A stretch of 64,000 nucleotides of DNA. Origin: Sanderia malayensis. Its lineage: Eukaryota; Cnidaria; Scyphozoa; Semaeostomeae; Pelagiidae. The notes under the pieces are model-generated. The model was given only the letters and a program-made list of their open reading frames with translations. It was not told the DNA's origin and did not search any database. This document shows positions 1-24,502 of this stretch, one piece after another; positions within the stretch are counted from its first letter, which is position 1; each line of letters begins with the position of its first letter. The DNA lies in contig RQOL01000906.1 of the NCBI GenBank assembly GCA_013076295.1, positions 4,650,001 through 4,714,000 on the forward strand. Direction: 5' to 3'. A program made the translations under genes and the position numbers.

Positions 1-11825
<11,825 letters not shown>

Positions 11826-13086
11826 TTCTGATAAACTTCTTACACAGCCACCTTAACAAGCATTCATTCTCAAACTTGTAACAATACTGATAAAACGATA
11901 ATCAACAACTATTGCAGTTGCTTTGCTTTGCTTCAGCATCAGGAACAAAACTCAGGTAGGAAGCAAATTTCAACTTATGTTCCGCTTCCGGTTTTTGGGA
12001 CATTATTACGTCATAGTCAACAGGAAAAATTAATCACTGTTATCAGGTTATCAGAAGGAACGAACTCTGCTTCTTTATAATGAATTTGGAAAACGCAGCT
12101 TTGTTATAAATCACAGAGCTTCGTCCACAAGCCACGACCACCTCCAATACATAGAACCACTTCTTAAGATTAATCAATTGTATACCTACATGTTTTTTAA
12201 ATAACCCCATCATAAAAATCCTACGGAGGGCCCAACAATCTGAAACACTCACTATAAACAAAATTGAATAAATTTCACTGATAATCACACATATTTGCGC
12301 TATTTACATCAGACATCAGAAATTTTTTATTAAACCTTTTTGTTGCTTTCGAGTTGGGCCTTGTTTTTGGCCCGTATTTTAAGAGCCTGTGCGCCAGACT
12401 AAAAGGGTCAGGCTGGGGAAAGTTCAAATTTCTAAGCTTTTTGCGGCTCTTCTGTCTTTTTTCACTCGGTGTAAAGCTAAAATTAAGGAACTTTTTATTG
12501 TTACAATTTGGTCAAAACAACAGCTTTAAAATGAGAAACTTTATGAAGTGGGCCTTGAGGTAGGTTCTTTGTAAAACAGTGTAACTTTTTACTCAAAAAA
12601 TATGGAAGCAGGTTGTAAAAGGCTCAGAAAAGACGTCAAAGAAAGGTTGTTTGCAGTTCAAAACATAATTCATGTTATGAAGACATTTTACCTACATACC
12701 AACATTATACACTGACAGTTTTGCTAAATACTATATCGACATTTGCCTTATCTATCTGTCAGCAATAGTTAAATGCCTTTTCATAAGAAGTTGAACATTG
12801 GTCTATAGGCAACTTTAAAAACGCTCAAAAATATATTCCACCATATGTACATAAAATTACTTGAGGTAGAAAATACCTCATACGGAATCGTTCTAGACCG
12901 TCAATGCTTCTTAAATTGCAAAGTTTGTTAACTAAGATATACAAAGATACAAAGTCGAACGCATCTTCTTATCAACACATGTTTATTTAAAAAAATAAAT
13001 GCAAGACGTAACGTTAAGATTCACGACTTTGAATGAACATAAGACGGCAATCCCCCCTCCAGAGGGTGAATTCAAATTGATAATTA

Positions 13087-13209
13087 CCATAACGCCTCGA
13101 ATAAACGCCCCGTTCCATTAGATGCTTCCTCAAATAGACGCCCACTACGCCCCTTCTAAACATCAAACAATTAATAAAGGCCTCCAGCGTTTATTCGAAG
13201 CATTGTAGT
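13087..13209. mobile_element. Short TIR element (family 'CGAATAAACGCC')
   Basis: The left end CATAACGCCTCGAATAAACG pairs with the right end CGTTTATTCGAAGCATTGTA. The core repeats the motif A/T-A-A-ACGCCC. It is related to the larger copy at 19,824-20,210. It has no ORF. Confidence 0.55.
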
Positions 13210-13287
13210 ATGCTCGTGAAATGGAATACTGACAAGATAAAGGCGTCAATTTGGTTCAAGGTTGAAACACATTGAACGTTTTTAAGA

Positions 13288-13428
13288 GGGAGTAAAAGCC
13301 CGCATGTAAGAATCTTCTTTCATATAAACCAGCAGGCTAAACATTCTTCTCAGAACAATGGAAGAAATAAGAGCCTATTCTTTAACAACAGGCTAAATTC
13401 AAGGTTCTTATATGCGGGGTTTTACCAT
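13288..13428. mobile_element. Diverged copy of the 'CCCGCATATAAGAACC' TIR element
   Basis: The left end GGAGTAAAAGCCCGCATGTA and right end TATATGCGGGGTTTTACCAT are inverted. The interior shares AATAGGCT-like and CAATGGAAGAAAT-like words with the element at 7,148-7,298. It is non-coding. Confidence 0.55.
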
Positions 13429-14551
13429 AATGTTTTATTCGTGAATGCATCAACTGAAAATGAAAATCCTACAAAAATAAACCTGCCGTTGTGGTTCCTT
13501 ATAAAAATATCAATTTATCAAATATATGCATTCTGTTCTGGTAATTATATAATCTATTTGAATGCTCCAAAAATGCATGCATCTCTCTAAAATATGGCAG
13601 ACATCGTATATGCATGACATAAAAAATTAAAAGCACGCAATGTAGTACATACAAGTATGATCATATGAACGTCAGCCACTAAAACGTATAGTGATGACTG
13701 TTATTTGACTTTTCAAAACAGGAATGCCAATAATGAGATCCAGCACGAAACATACCTAATAGATTTAGGTCTTGGATGTTGACTAGATTTGATTTTTGAG
13801 GCCAAAAATGTCGAGTTCACGTTGCAAACACCTCATCTTATATCTATACCTTCATTCCAGTGAAAATATGTTCTGTTTAAAACAAATTCACAACTAAAGA
13901 AAATAACTTAGCTGGTCACTGTATCACATCTGGCTGATCCGAGCTTCCATGATTCCAAATCTTCCAAAAATATCATAGAAATTGCTTCTCTCTACCTTTC
14001 AACTTCAGACCGGTATACTATATCTATTTCCAGTGGATTCCATCGTGTAAATAATTCTTATGAAAGGACTGTACATCAGCAACATTAGTTTTCATTGCTG
14101 CTACTGATATTTGTCGATAGGGGGGAGTGTGTATTTTTCATATTCAATTCGCTTCGACTGTTTGCCGCTAACCTGGAAAGAAAATGTATCATTCAAAACA
14201 AGTCAGAACAAGTAGCCAAACCCAGCCTCGGCTCCGTGCCGACAGCCGTAAAGGAACAAGGTTCTCTGAGCTCCAAAACAACAGCTGGTGCGAAAAAAAT
14301 TTGATAAGCGCCACGGGCGGATAGCAGCCCTGCGCAGTAAATGCCCTTAGGTCAGGGTTCGAAATATAGCAAAAGTCCCTAAGCCAGGATTAAAAAGCCC
14401 CGTACAAATCCATCGGATTGATAAGTGAGATTGATAGTGGGTTGGTTGGATTGGTAATCCATTTCATGATAGTGCTAATCGAATTGATCTGCATGACATA
14501 CTCTCACGAAGATCGATAAACCCAATACAAGCTACGTTCGATAGCTTGATT

Positions 14552-16516
14552 TTACAATTTTTTTTTATTTTTTTTTTATTAAATTCATAATAACGATATC
14601 CCTTCAGCTTTAGATATAAGATACATAATAATAACATAATATAGTATAATATAAGTGATTGCTTAAGTCATTAAATAAGTTAAAATAAGGGTAAATACAA
14701 ATGTGAAATAAAGCGATACTGTTCTTCCAGGGAGTCGTTTTGGTCATTCTGAGTTATCATTGCTCAGTAAATGTCTTTTTAATGTTTTTTTAAAGACGGG
14801 TAGCGATGACAGCTCTCTGATCTCAATTGGAATACTATTCCAATTTTTGATGCTAGAGTACTGAAAGCCTCTCTTTGTGTTTTCTAGATTTATTTTTGGG
14901 ATATGAAGGTCTCTACTATTCCTTGTTTCATAATTTGAGAGATTGCATCTATGCTCAAACATATCCCATAGGCTTTCGGGGCAAGCTTTATTCAAGATTT
15001 TATAAACCATCACAGAACGATCAAGCTGAATTAAACTCCTGATATTCAAAATATTATTATGCCAGTTGTCTTTTATTCTTGCTCTTTCAATGATGTCTAT
15101 GGCCCTCTTTTGCATACGTTGTAGGGAACCTATCTGGGTAGCAGAAAGGCTCCCCCATATGACATCGCCATATCTTAAATGGCTTTCAAAAAGAGCGCGA
15201 TAGACATCACATAGTTTTGATTGAGGGAGGATATGCTTGAGCTTCTTTAGAGACGATAAGCCACCCGCTAATTTGCCTAAAAGTGCTTTATACTGGTCAT
15301 TCCAGCGGAGGCCATCATCTACAATCATTCCGAGAGATTTAGTTTTCATCACACGCTTTATTTCACATTTGTTTAGCTCTAGCGGTGGGAAGACTTCTAA
15401 CTTGTTGAGCCTACGTGGGTGCCCTATCAACATGTATTCAGTCTTGGATAGATTAGGACTAAGCTTGTTTATTCGTAGCCAATCACTTATACTAAGGAGT
15501 TCTTCTTTTGTCATTCTTATAAGCTCCTCTACGTTTCCCGAAGCAATCGTTGTATGCGTATCATCTGCATACATGCTAGCGCTTGAGAAATTTAAGCATC
15601 CCTCAAAATCGTTAAGGTACAGTATGAAAAGCAAAGGACCTAGACAGGATCCCTGAGGAATCCCACACGTTACTTCTTTTGCTGCAGATTTCTGGCTGTT
15701 GAGCGAGCAGTATTGTTTTCTTTCTGTCAAATAAGACTTAAACCACTCTATTTCAGTTCTTTTGATACCATACTTGATCAATTTATCAATGATTATTTTA
15801 TGATTAACAGTGTCAAAAGCTTTTTTCAAATCCAGGAATATCGTTAGGTTAAGTTTACGGTTATCGATATTATTTAGCCAAGTTTCAGTACTATTTATGA
15901 GGGACGTAACTGTGGAACAAAGTTTTTGAAATGCATTTTGATTTGCTGTAAGAGTCTTGTTTGCCTTCAAAAAGCATTGTAGTTGATCGTGGACTATTTT
16001 GTCAAAAATTCTGGAAAAAACCGAGAGAATAGAAATAGGCCTATAATTGTTGGTATCATCCCTTTTCCCAGACTTGAAGATCGGAGCTACTCTAGCTATT
16101 TTCCAAATATCAGGGAATATCCCATTTTTCATTGATGAGTTTTAAATCAATGAGAGAGGGTAAGAGATGAACTCAGACGCATCTTTGACAAGAGTCACGG
16201 GTATCTTATCGGGCCCACTAGCTTTCCCATTCTTTTGACTTTGCAGGACATTAAATACCTGATACGGACTGACCAGATTAAAACTAAAGCTCGTCTGTGG
16301 TTCTTTTGTTATATATAGAAGGGGATCATCGTCCGGCTTGTTTTCTATTTTATCCGCCAGTTTTTGTCCAATTGTAACAAAGTGTTGGTTTAGTGCCTCC
16401 GCAACTTCTCTCTCTCCTGTCACTATCTTACCATCTATGTTTAGACTAGAGATAGATGTGGCAGAGGCATTTCTGTCAAGCACTCTATTAATGGTTTTCC
16501 ACATACTCTTGGCAAA
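14552..16516 (-). mobile_element. 5'-truncated LINE retrotransposon (CR1/L2-like reverse transcriptase)
   Basis: Most of a non-LTR reverse transcriptase. The frame runs from 16,516 to the stop at 14,744 and is interrupted by a single in-frame TAA (16,144-16,142). Before the stop are SGPDKIPVTLVKD and a YPLSLI stretch; after it VAPIFKSGKRDDTNNYRPIS, LDLKKAFDTVNH, GIPQGSCLGPLLF and the catalytic MYADDT box, then a typical C-terminal tail. No endonuclease domain is present, so the 5' part is lost; a (GGAGAT)n tract abuts the break. The 3' end (14,552-14,600) is an A-rich tail when read on the minus strand. It lies just 3' of the MOK stop codon. Family assignment is from motif style only. Confidence 0.9.
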
Positions 16517-16555
16517 GGAGATGGAGATGGAGATGGAGATGGAGATGGAGACAAT
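16517..16555. repeat. (GGAGAT)n microsatellite
   Basis: About five to six copies of a GGAGAT/GATGGA hexamer mark the 5' junction of the truncated LINE with MOK 3' sequence. Confidence 0.8.
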
Positions 16556-16566
16556 GGAGATTCAGA

Positions 16567-19500
16567 TTATCTAAATTGACAATCCAGTTCCAGATTAATG
16601 CGATTAGATCGACCTCTTACCTTCGACTTCGTTTGATCTTGCTGTATAATCGATGGGAATTTCGATCCAAACGAAAGATTGTTATTCTTCGATGTCGCAA
16701 TTGGAATCTTAGGAAGAGCGTAGCTTCCAACTGGTGGGAGATGTTTCGGTTTCGAAGGCATATCTAGCATTGAATCGCCGATGTCTTTTCGTGCAATTGT
16801 CTTGGGCATCAAAATCTGTGAAAATAAATCAGCATCATTTCAATGAGTAGAATTAGCCTAATTCCAGGCTCGAATTTCACGTTACAAATACAGTGAAAAT
16901 CCATTGGTCCGGATATGGTTCTAGATATGGTTCAAAGCTGCTACACGTGTCTCTGATTAGAGTCTGACTTCGAATATGGTACATAATTACAAATAGGTGG
17001 TCAAAGGTTCTATTTTCAATCCACATAAAGGAAAACTTCTAGTAGGCACTCAATTCCGAGTTTAAATATAGTAAAAAAGCTAACAAATCTCATTCCACTC
17101 CCGATTCAGATACGAGACAAGAAAAGTAATAATACTTGGGTTCGAGTTCTAGTGAGACATGGTGGAAGACTGTTGGAAAGTCTGTGGTTTCGAAGCCAGT
17201 TCAGGTTTGGCGAAAAACAATTGTTGCTATTATGGAGTTGAATGGCGCAAAACTGTCGTGGCTTGGATTACTAATATAAGGTATGAAAGTTGGAATAAGA
17301 AGAGCATTGTGAAGAAATATACCTTCTCTTCTTCCGCTGGATGTCTTGGCCTCCATGTTTTCTAGAATTAAAAAGAGAATTATGACATTTCGAGCTGCTA
17401 GCAAAAGTGCTTCAAACACTGTAGTTAGAGGGAAGGATTAGAGCATTAGAAGGTTTAAAAGAAATTCTAACATAAATAAAATAAATAAAGCAAATAAAGT
17501 AAGAACAACAAGGAATTTAATTGAGTTGAACATTGATACCAAAGCAAATCACAAAAAGATTGAACAGAAAACAAGAAGGGATGAGGATCATTCCACGCCG
17601 TACCTTTCTTTCCTTTATCGGCAGTGAAACAGGCATTGCAGACGAAGTGTGATCCTCGGAAACTTGCGATGCACGCGCGATAGCGGCTGCACGTTTATCT
17701 GCATCTCTGTAAACAGAAAAAAACATGGCTCATCAAGAAATAAACGAACATAGAAAAGCTAGACTCCCAGTTGCAGTTGGATTTGATTCTGCTAATCGAT
17801 TTCCCACCACGAAAAAGTCAAGGTGATGAATCTGATAATCGGAATGGAAACAAATAAGGCGGGATAATATGCTCGCATACGCATGAAACACAAACAAACG
17901 GTTTTGTAAGCAAAGTAACAGCTAATTACCAAATGAATATTTAATGACGGGCAATTTGTATTGTATGTACATAATATATACATAAGCAAAGCTTGGCTAT
18001 TCGTTTGCAAGGACAGCTCCCGGACTACAAGAATTGCACTGTAATGTCAATACGATTTCTGGCGTTGGTTTCCTCTGGCAAAATGAATCTTGTCCCGTTC
18101 CCCATTATTTAATTTCAAATATTTACCTTAGATGTTTGAAGTAGTGTTGCCTCAATATCTGTTTTGCCGACGGCCTGCACAAGAGAAATTAATTAAACAT
18201 TAAACGTCTACAACAAAAAAAATAGTGCTATGAGCGACGCATATTTCATTGGAGGTCTTATCTAGCCAAGTCATGACATGTACCTGACACTTTAGACCAA
18301 CCAATCACAAAGCTGGACTCAAATCACGTGCTGAACTACTCAAAATATGATTTGACAACTTGGAGCAATGGATAAGCGGATTGGTGTACCGATTAGAGAC
18401 TCATAAAATTTTCCTGAATGGTTTTAGTGTATCACGAACAATAAGTTACTTCGGGAAGATCGTTATATGAGATGTTGTAAACTTATATTCGACTGCAATA
18501 AATTCACGAATAAACGAAATTTTAACTTGACTTTTATATCTCTAATGTTAGCTTCATAAAAGCTATAGCATGCAGAGGCTTAATACAACTCTTCGCTCGA
18601 GCTCACTGTTATTTTTGCAATAAATTCAGTGCATGACTTAAATGTCTTGATATTTGGGCTTAATACCCCCGCAAATGATCATCAGGGTTGATTCGATGGG
18701 GGCTTATTTGTGGGTGATGGGGGCTTAGAGTTTTGTTCTTACCTTTCTTCGGGATCATACGTGCACATCAGTTCAATCGTCTGGATACATTCCCTTGTTC
18801 CATGTGTCATGACTTTGGTTATACCGACGCCCTCTTTGTAAGGAAAATTAAAGTTCATATGTCGAGATCTGAAAAAATTAGAGGAACAATTAAAATGAGT
18901 ATATGCATTGCTAGACTCCATATCAAGTTGGTTGTGCGAGGGTAGAACTCGTATAAACCTTTCATATATACAGAGAATAGCCATTTACGTAGTTGATAAT
19001 TTATCGTTAAAATACTGAGCATTGAATGAGTGGTACTAGAATATTGCATTTCTCTCAAATGCAAGCATGTCTAAAAATGATAGTTATTGGAATAGCAATC
19101 ATCATTGCTGTTGTAAAATTTGATTGCCTACTTAGAAAATAGCTGTTAGTAACTGGTTAGTTTTCAGTAACAACAGAGCAGAAAAGGACAAGTAAACAGT
19201 GTGCAATATTATCGTGTGGATGAAAGAAATTTGAAAGGAGTCAAGGCCACAGTTGGCTAAACTGAAAAGAGTCGTTATGCCGTTCATTCAAACTTGGCAT
19301 GGAGACAGGTTTTTCAGCTGATAAAACATGAACAAAAATGAAAGTTAGTGTGTTTACTTGGCAAGAAAAAGCTGTATACACATCGGAATAACAATACATG
19401 CTGATGGATTTGTGAATTTAAACAGAGGATGGAAAAGCTAAAACAACATTAATGATAGGTATAATTTGCTGAAGAATTTCTTGCATGAAGTGGTTACGAT

Positions 19501-22500
19501 AAGGCGAGAAGCAAGTAGAGGATAACATAAACACAAATGACTCCCCAAATAAATATGTGCAGAAAAAGTAAATTCGTAATCCGATTCTAAAGTTCCATAA
19601 TCATTATACGTTATTGTCACATGACTTGAAAGGCTTAAATAGTGGATAACTCAAAAATGAAAAACCAATGAATGACATTTTCATTGTTGCTGATCGAAGA
19701 GTTACCAATAAGACTAAATCCATTCTCTCAAACTTATGTTACCGTATTTATGTTACATCAATAGAGAAGGGAGGGAGAGAGAAAAGGTGGGGGAGATTAG
19801 GTTGATTCCGTATGCTTTTGATTTACCGTAATGCTTGGGTTAAACGCCCAATTCTTTTAAACGCCCCCCTCGAATAAAGGCCCCCTATCTTAAATTTTTT
19901 CAATAAAAGCACCCCTCTATTAAACGCCCCCTCAAAAACCTATTTGAAACACAGAGATCCGAAGCTGGTCTTTCTTTTAACATCATCGAGGAAGACGATG
20001 TTAATGATAACTTAGAACAAGGTATTTAGAGGTTTACTTCTAGAACCAGATTTTTTTAGTTGTTACTCAGAGTTTCACGCTAAGTGCGATCATCATTAGA
20101 TGTTTATTGATACACGCCCCCTCTTTTAAACGCCCCCTCGAATAGAAGCCCCCCTAAAATATCAAAAAATTTAATAAACGCTCCGGGCGTTTAATCGAAG
20201 CACTACGTTATTATTATCGTTGACTTTGGATTGACGAACGTAAATTCTAGACTTGGATTTTTCAGATTGATTTCTGATATTCTAAATTTAAGATGCTTCT
20301 TTTCTGTACCTTGTCAAATAAAGTTTTATTGAGATAGAACATGAACTTACTTATTTAATCTATTAAGAAGCAATTGCGATGGCGTTCCTAATACATCGTG
20401 GATCTTTGCTATCTGATCGACTTCGTTGGCTCCAGGAAACAACGGACGCAACCTGGAAATGAGCAATAAAGAGACGCTAAAAAACGTATTCCTAAAACAT
20501 AAGTGTTAAACATAAACAGTTGGTATTAAAAGGAAAGCAGAGCATTTAAATGTTAAGGAGTATAAGTGATAAGTGACATATAGGTCCATATCTGAATATA
20601 TGGACATGAACATGGTACAGTCAACTCTGTCTAATTCGAACACCCTGAATTATAGAGGTTTGCTTTATGAGAATCGGTTCATTAGTGGTCCTTCAAGGGA
20701 CAGAGAATTTCATTCGAATGAGATAGAGTTCGAATTACACGACTGTAAATGGCAAATAAGAACAAAAATGATATAATTATGGATATTGCGGTGACGGTTA
20801 AAGTAAGATAAGAAGCGAAGTATTATAAGACTACTTACGACATAATTTCGTAAAAGACGCATCCTAAGCCCCATATGTCCATTTTATAAGTGTAGTAACC
20901 ATCGGTTAGAAGACATTCTGGGGCACGGTACCTGAACAAAGAATGATAAACAATGATAAACAAAGAATGATAGACAATGATAAACAAAGAATGATAGACA
21001 ATGATAAACAAAGAATGATAGACAATGATAAACAAAGAATGATAGACAAGGACAGACAAAAAAAGATAGCCAAAATAAATCAACAAAGAGCAATATGAAA
21101 ATATGTATGAAATATGCAAAAATATGTTAGGTGAATCTTGGAAATGAAGGTGCAATGGGGAACAAAAGTCCCGGGACACTAAGGATTATAGTGAATTTTC
21201 CACGCATCCCTCTTCTCCCAAGCAATGTTGTTTCCGGAAACCATCACATACAATATTGCTACAATTCTTATTACATGGCAATCAGAAAAAACTGGTGGTT
21301 AAGACAAAATTTTTTTCGGGGGAGTGTGGGATGGAATAGCGTGCACAAGGAATTAAGTTTGAAAGAAGATAGGATTTTCATTGCGCCTTTTCAAGTGTCT
21401 CAAAGACTTTTGTCATCCATTTTGTAGTTAAAGAAGCTATAAATGGTAAGGTAGATATGACGGGTTTATGTGGATTACCATCTGGTGGATATGTATTCTG
21501 TGTAGGGCTGTTTCGAGTATACACTTCTGCATGAACCAAGGTCTGCCAACTTCACATGCTCATCCTAAAAGAAGAATGTTGTAAACCTCCTTGTATATTA
21601 ACATTTCGTAATTTCAATTATCCGGAAAGGAAACAAAAAAGTTTTATTTTCAACAAATATAACACTTTTGTACCTTTATCAAAATATTCTCTGGCTTGAT
21701 ATCCCTATGAAAAATTCCATTTCTGCAATAAAAAGAAACCCATTCAACAACATTAAACAATAAAAAATATTCAATAGCACATACATATTTAGAAAAGAAA
21801 ACAACAATTATTTAAATAAATAACAGGTGACTATTTCCCAGAAAAGCATGAATTATGAATGCTTGCGGAGAAAAATAGCATTGTTAACAACATTTAAGAT
21901 AGCGTGATACAACTGTGAGATAAAATATTTTCCAACTCCCTCTGACATGTTAATTAAAAACTGCAAAAATTACCTGTGCATATGATCTAGACCTCGCAAA
22001 GCTTGGTAGATGTAACTTTTGCATTTCTGTTCTGGCAGGGGGTGCTTTCTGCCTTTGATCATTTCATAGAGGTTCATGTCAAGGAGTTCACAGATCAAAG
22101 CAACAACACCAGTCTTCTTATCACTAAAATATGATTATAAATATAGCTGCATTAGCTACATGTACCCATATATATACACTGCACATATATAGATACATTT
22201 ACATGAAGTAAGCTGTCCAGACTTTAGTTTGTAGTTCAGCATCATTCAAACTTCAACAAAAATTCAAATACCATAACAGCTCTATTATGCCCTGGGGGGC
22301 TTATTTGAGAGGGGGGCTTACTAAAGAATGAATGTTCAACAAAATTCTTAAATAAACTTCAAAAAATGTCGTGTAAAATAACTGGAAAGTAACTTTTATG
22401 AGTTGTTATGGTGCAATCAACAACAACTTCTCATTGTTCTCGATATCAAAAACAAGGAGGGGCTTAATAAAGCTTTTACGGTACTATTTTTCCAGAGTAG

Positions 22501-23520
22501 AAAATTAGACAAGAAAACATATCATTCCATAAAAAGATTGTTAAAAAAGGATAAACTATATCAAGAAGCAGTTTATGGGAGCAGATGCCAAATTTGCTAG
22601 CCAATGGAAACTTGGCTGTGTGGTATAAATGTCTTTTAAAATCCCACTGTACTTACAATATGACCTCTTTCAGGTCAACAACATTTGAATGGGGACTAAG
22701 TCGTCTCATTGCTTGAATCTCCCTCAAATTATTAACACTCTGTATCCTGCAAAGAAAGGTTTGGATATATAGATGTTATAATCTACTGAACAGGTATAAA
22801 TTGCTAATAGCAATATATTGTTTCAAAGGCCACAGCCTTGACTGCTTGGCAGCGTCAGATTGTTGAATCAGAGGATCAGTATGAATCAGAGGAAAGCTAA
22901 GATTAGAAAAAATGGATTCTTACGAATCGTAATGCTGCTTCATTCTCTTGCATGCATAGTATTGTCGATTTTCCACATTTTGACATTTCAAGACTTCTGA
23001 AAACGTGCCTTCTCCTTTCTTACCAAGAATCCTATATTCTGTAAAAACAAAAACATGGCTAAGAAATCATGAAAATGTTCAAACTACAAAACATTTCAAT
23101 TCCGGAAGCTTGTTTATTAGGAAGTGTGAAAACTCGTTCGAGTTTTAACCACTCAACATTAATCATAAATGAGATAGCACCCTCGATACTACAGTAATAG
23201 TAATACCAGGCATTTCATTCAGGAAGAAAAAAATAACAATATAAATGTTGGATGGATTTCTTATCCCAGTCATTAACAAATTAAACTCGCATCTAATACG
23301 CAAATATAGATTATAGAGATATACTTATTAGCATGGGATGAGGGAAAATTCAAAGTATTGACAGAAGATAAATAAAGATGACATTACAGCTGCCGATGGT
23401 GGTTCTTGTAAAGGTATCCATGGTCATACCATCCTATAAATGGCCTAACTTCGGCAGCATTTTAAACATGTAATAAACACAGGAATTGCCAAAAATAGTA
23501 ATCATATACTTACTTTGCAT
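16567..23520 (-). CDS. MOK: MOK-type serine/threonine kinase (MAPK/MAK/MRK overlapping kinase)
   Basis: Exons in transcript order: 23520-23514, 23038-22924, 22746-22657, 22123-21974, 21722-21674, 21564-21479, 20931-20839, 20452-20351, 18868-18743, 18174-18127, 17706-17604, 17361-17323, 16815-16567. Phases agree and give 418 residues, about the length of human MOK. A complete kinase domain is present: glycine loop GKKGEGTFSEV (9-19), ATP lysine K33 (YYACK), FHRDIKPEN with D128, activation segment with TEY (159-161) and WYRAPECL, and a PLFPG motif. The family is a ciliary/MAPK-like kinase related to MAK and ICK. The metal-binding motif reads DLG (145-147) rather than DFG. The last exon (PKTIARKD to the TAA) contains an internal GTAAGA, so another 3' isoform is possible. 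Start ATG encodes MQKYRILGKK as in relatives. It is divergent with the UQCC3-like gene. Confidence 0.93.
19824..20210. mobile_element. TIR element rich in 'AAACGCCCCC' words
   Basis: The left end TACCGTAATGCTTGGGTTAA and right end GGGCGTTTAATCGAAGCACT are imperfect inverted repeats. The interior repeats TTTTAAACGCCCCCTCGAAT several times. It lies in the MOK intron between exons 20452-20351 and 18868-18743 and has no ORF. Confidence 0.6.
20616..20747. mobile_element. Internally deleted pogo-like MITE
   Basis: TACAGTCAACTCTGTCTAAT opens the element and CGAATTACACGACTGTA closes it. Compared with the fuller copy at 32,793-32,980 it lacks part of the left interior. It lies in the MOK intron upstream of exon 20452-20351. 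Confidence 0.6.
20936..21062. repeat. 24-bp minisatellite forming the MOK intron 3' end
   Basis: About five copies of a unit reading GAATGATAGACAATGATAAA then CAAA on the plus strand. It begins within about five bases of the acceptor of exon 20931-20839. On the transcribed strand it is T-rich (TTCTTTGTTTATCATTGTCT) and supplies the pyrimidine tract. Confidence 0.85.
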
Positions 23521-24023
23521 GTTGAATATCTTGATTACCAATAAATACTGTGCCGATACCGTTTTGAAAAGTGCATAAAATTAAAAGATAGATTGTAAGG
23601 AAAATTCCGACATGTTGACAATCAATGTGATTCGGGTTCGCTTTGTTTGAAGTCGAGGCTAGTTTTGTCAGGTCGCGTCTTGTTGCTACGAAACCTTGTC
23701 AATAAAACAATAACCATACCCAATACAAACTGAAACCAAGGATTATAATTTGCATTTGTAAACAAACAAAGCAAGTCAAACAAGACCAAACAAAACCAAC
23801 AATCGTTCAACAAAGCTTTTTCTGGTGGTTGCGATTTGCTCTGTAATGTATGTAATACGACCGACACTTTGGAAAGCCGAAAGCAAAATCAACTATTGTT
23901 CCAGCATCCTAAAAGTACAGCTTATTCTTCCTCCCACTTTTGTAAATTTAAGTTGCTGTTGCAGTAAATACCAAACCAAGTGTGATTATTGCGTTTTTTG
24001 CTAACTTCTTGTCCGAATTTGGA
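23521..24023. promoter_or_regulatory. Shared upstream region between MOK and the UQCC3-like gene
   Basis: The two start codons face away from each other across about 500 bases, so both promoters must lie here or overlap. No TATA box or other motif could be assigned with confidence. Confidence 0.5.
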
Positions 24024-24443
24024 ATGGATAGAAGACGCATAACTGCTTTAGGCGTAGGAATAGGTATCGTGTTCGGTGGATATGCAATTATGAAGCTTAC
24101 TGTCCCCACAAAAGAGGATTTAATGCAGGTGGAACTGAAATTAATAACATCTTCAACGAGTTTAGTTTAGGCCACCTCTAAAGGCCTAACAAATTTATTT
24201 CTTTAGTTGCTAAAAAACAGCGGGCCAAAAAAACGCCAATTATTCTTCTGAGCATCCAAGGGTATTTCTAATCTCGATTTTCGATTTGTTCCACAGAAAA
24301 TGGCAAGTGATTTGACAAATTCCTCGAGACTGAACAAGACAGAAAAGCGCAACCAACAACTTATGCAAGTTATTCAAAAAAATATCGATTCTAGTGACCC
24401 TGCATGGAAGCTTAAAAGTCTCGAAGACACAAAAGCCGAATAA
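24024..24443 (+). CDS. UQCC3-like mitochondrial complex III assembly factor
   Basis: Two coding exons, 24024-24128 and 24297-24443 (GT-AG, phase 0), encode 83 residues. The N-terminus (MDRRRITALGVGIGIVFGGY) is a short basic stretch followed by one membrane segment (about residues 6-24). Next come TVPTKEDLMQK and a charged, probably helical tail ending DPAWKLKSLEDTKAE. Size, single N-terminal membrane helix, a proline after the helix and the charged tail fit UQCC3 (CBP4-related), a single-pass inner-membrane protein needed for cytochrome bc1 assembly. Similarity is modest, as is usual for such a small protein, so the name is a best match. An in-frame upstream codon in the same open frame is less likely to be the start because it would bury the short N-terminus. 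AATAAA follows the stop by about 55 bases. Confidence 0.72.
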
Positions 24444-24496
24444 GGAATGCTTTCCGTCATCATGTGATATCAGAAATGGCTGGACTGAAATGAGAA

Positions 24497-24502
24497 AATA
24501 AA
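24497..24502 (+). terminator. Polyadenylation signal AATAAA
   Basis: A canonical hexamer lies 54 bases after the TAA of the UQCC3-like gene. Confidence 0.55.

Larger units (their letters stand above)
11826..14551. other. Intergenic region with two MITE-like repeats
   Basis: This stretch contains the promoter side of the EMI/EGF gene. I find no exon with supporting splice signals. It holds two short inverted-repeat elements (13,087-13,209 and 13,288-13,428); the rest is AT-rich and unremarkable. Confidence 0.6.
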
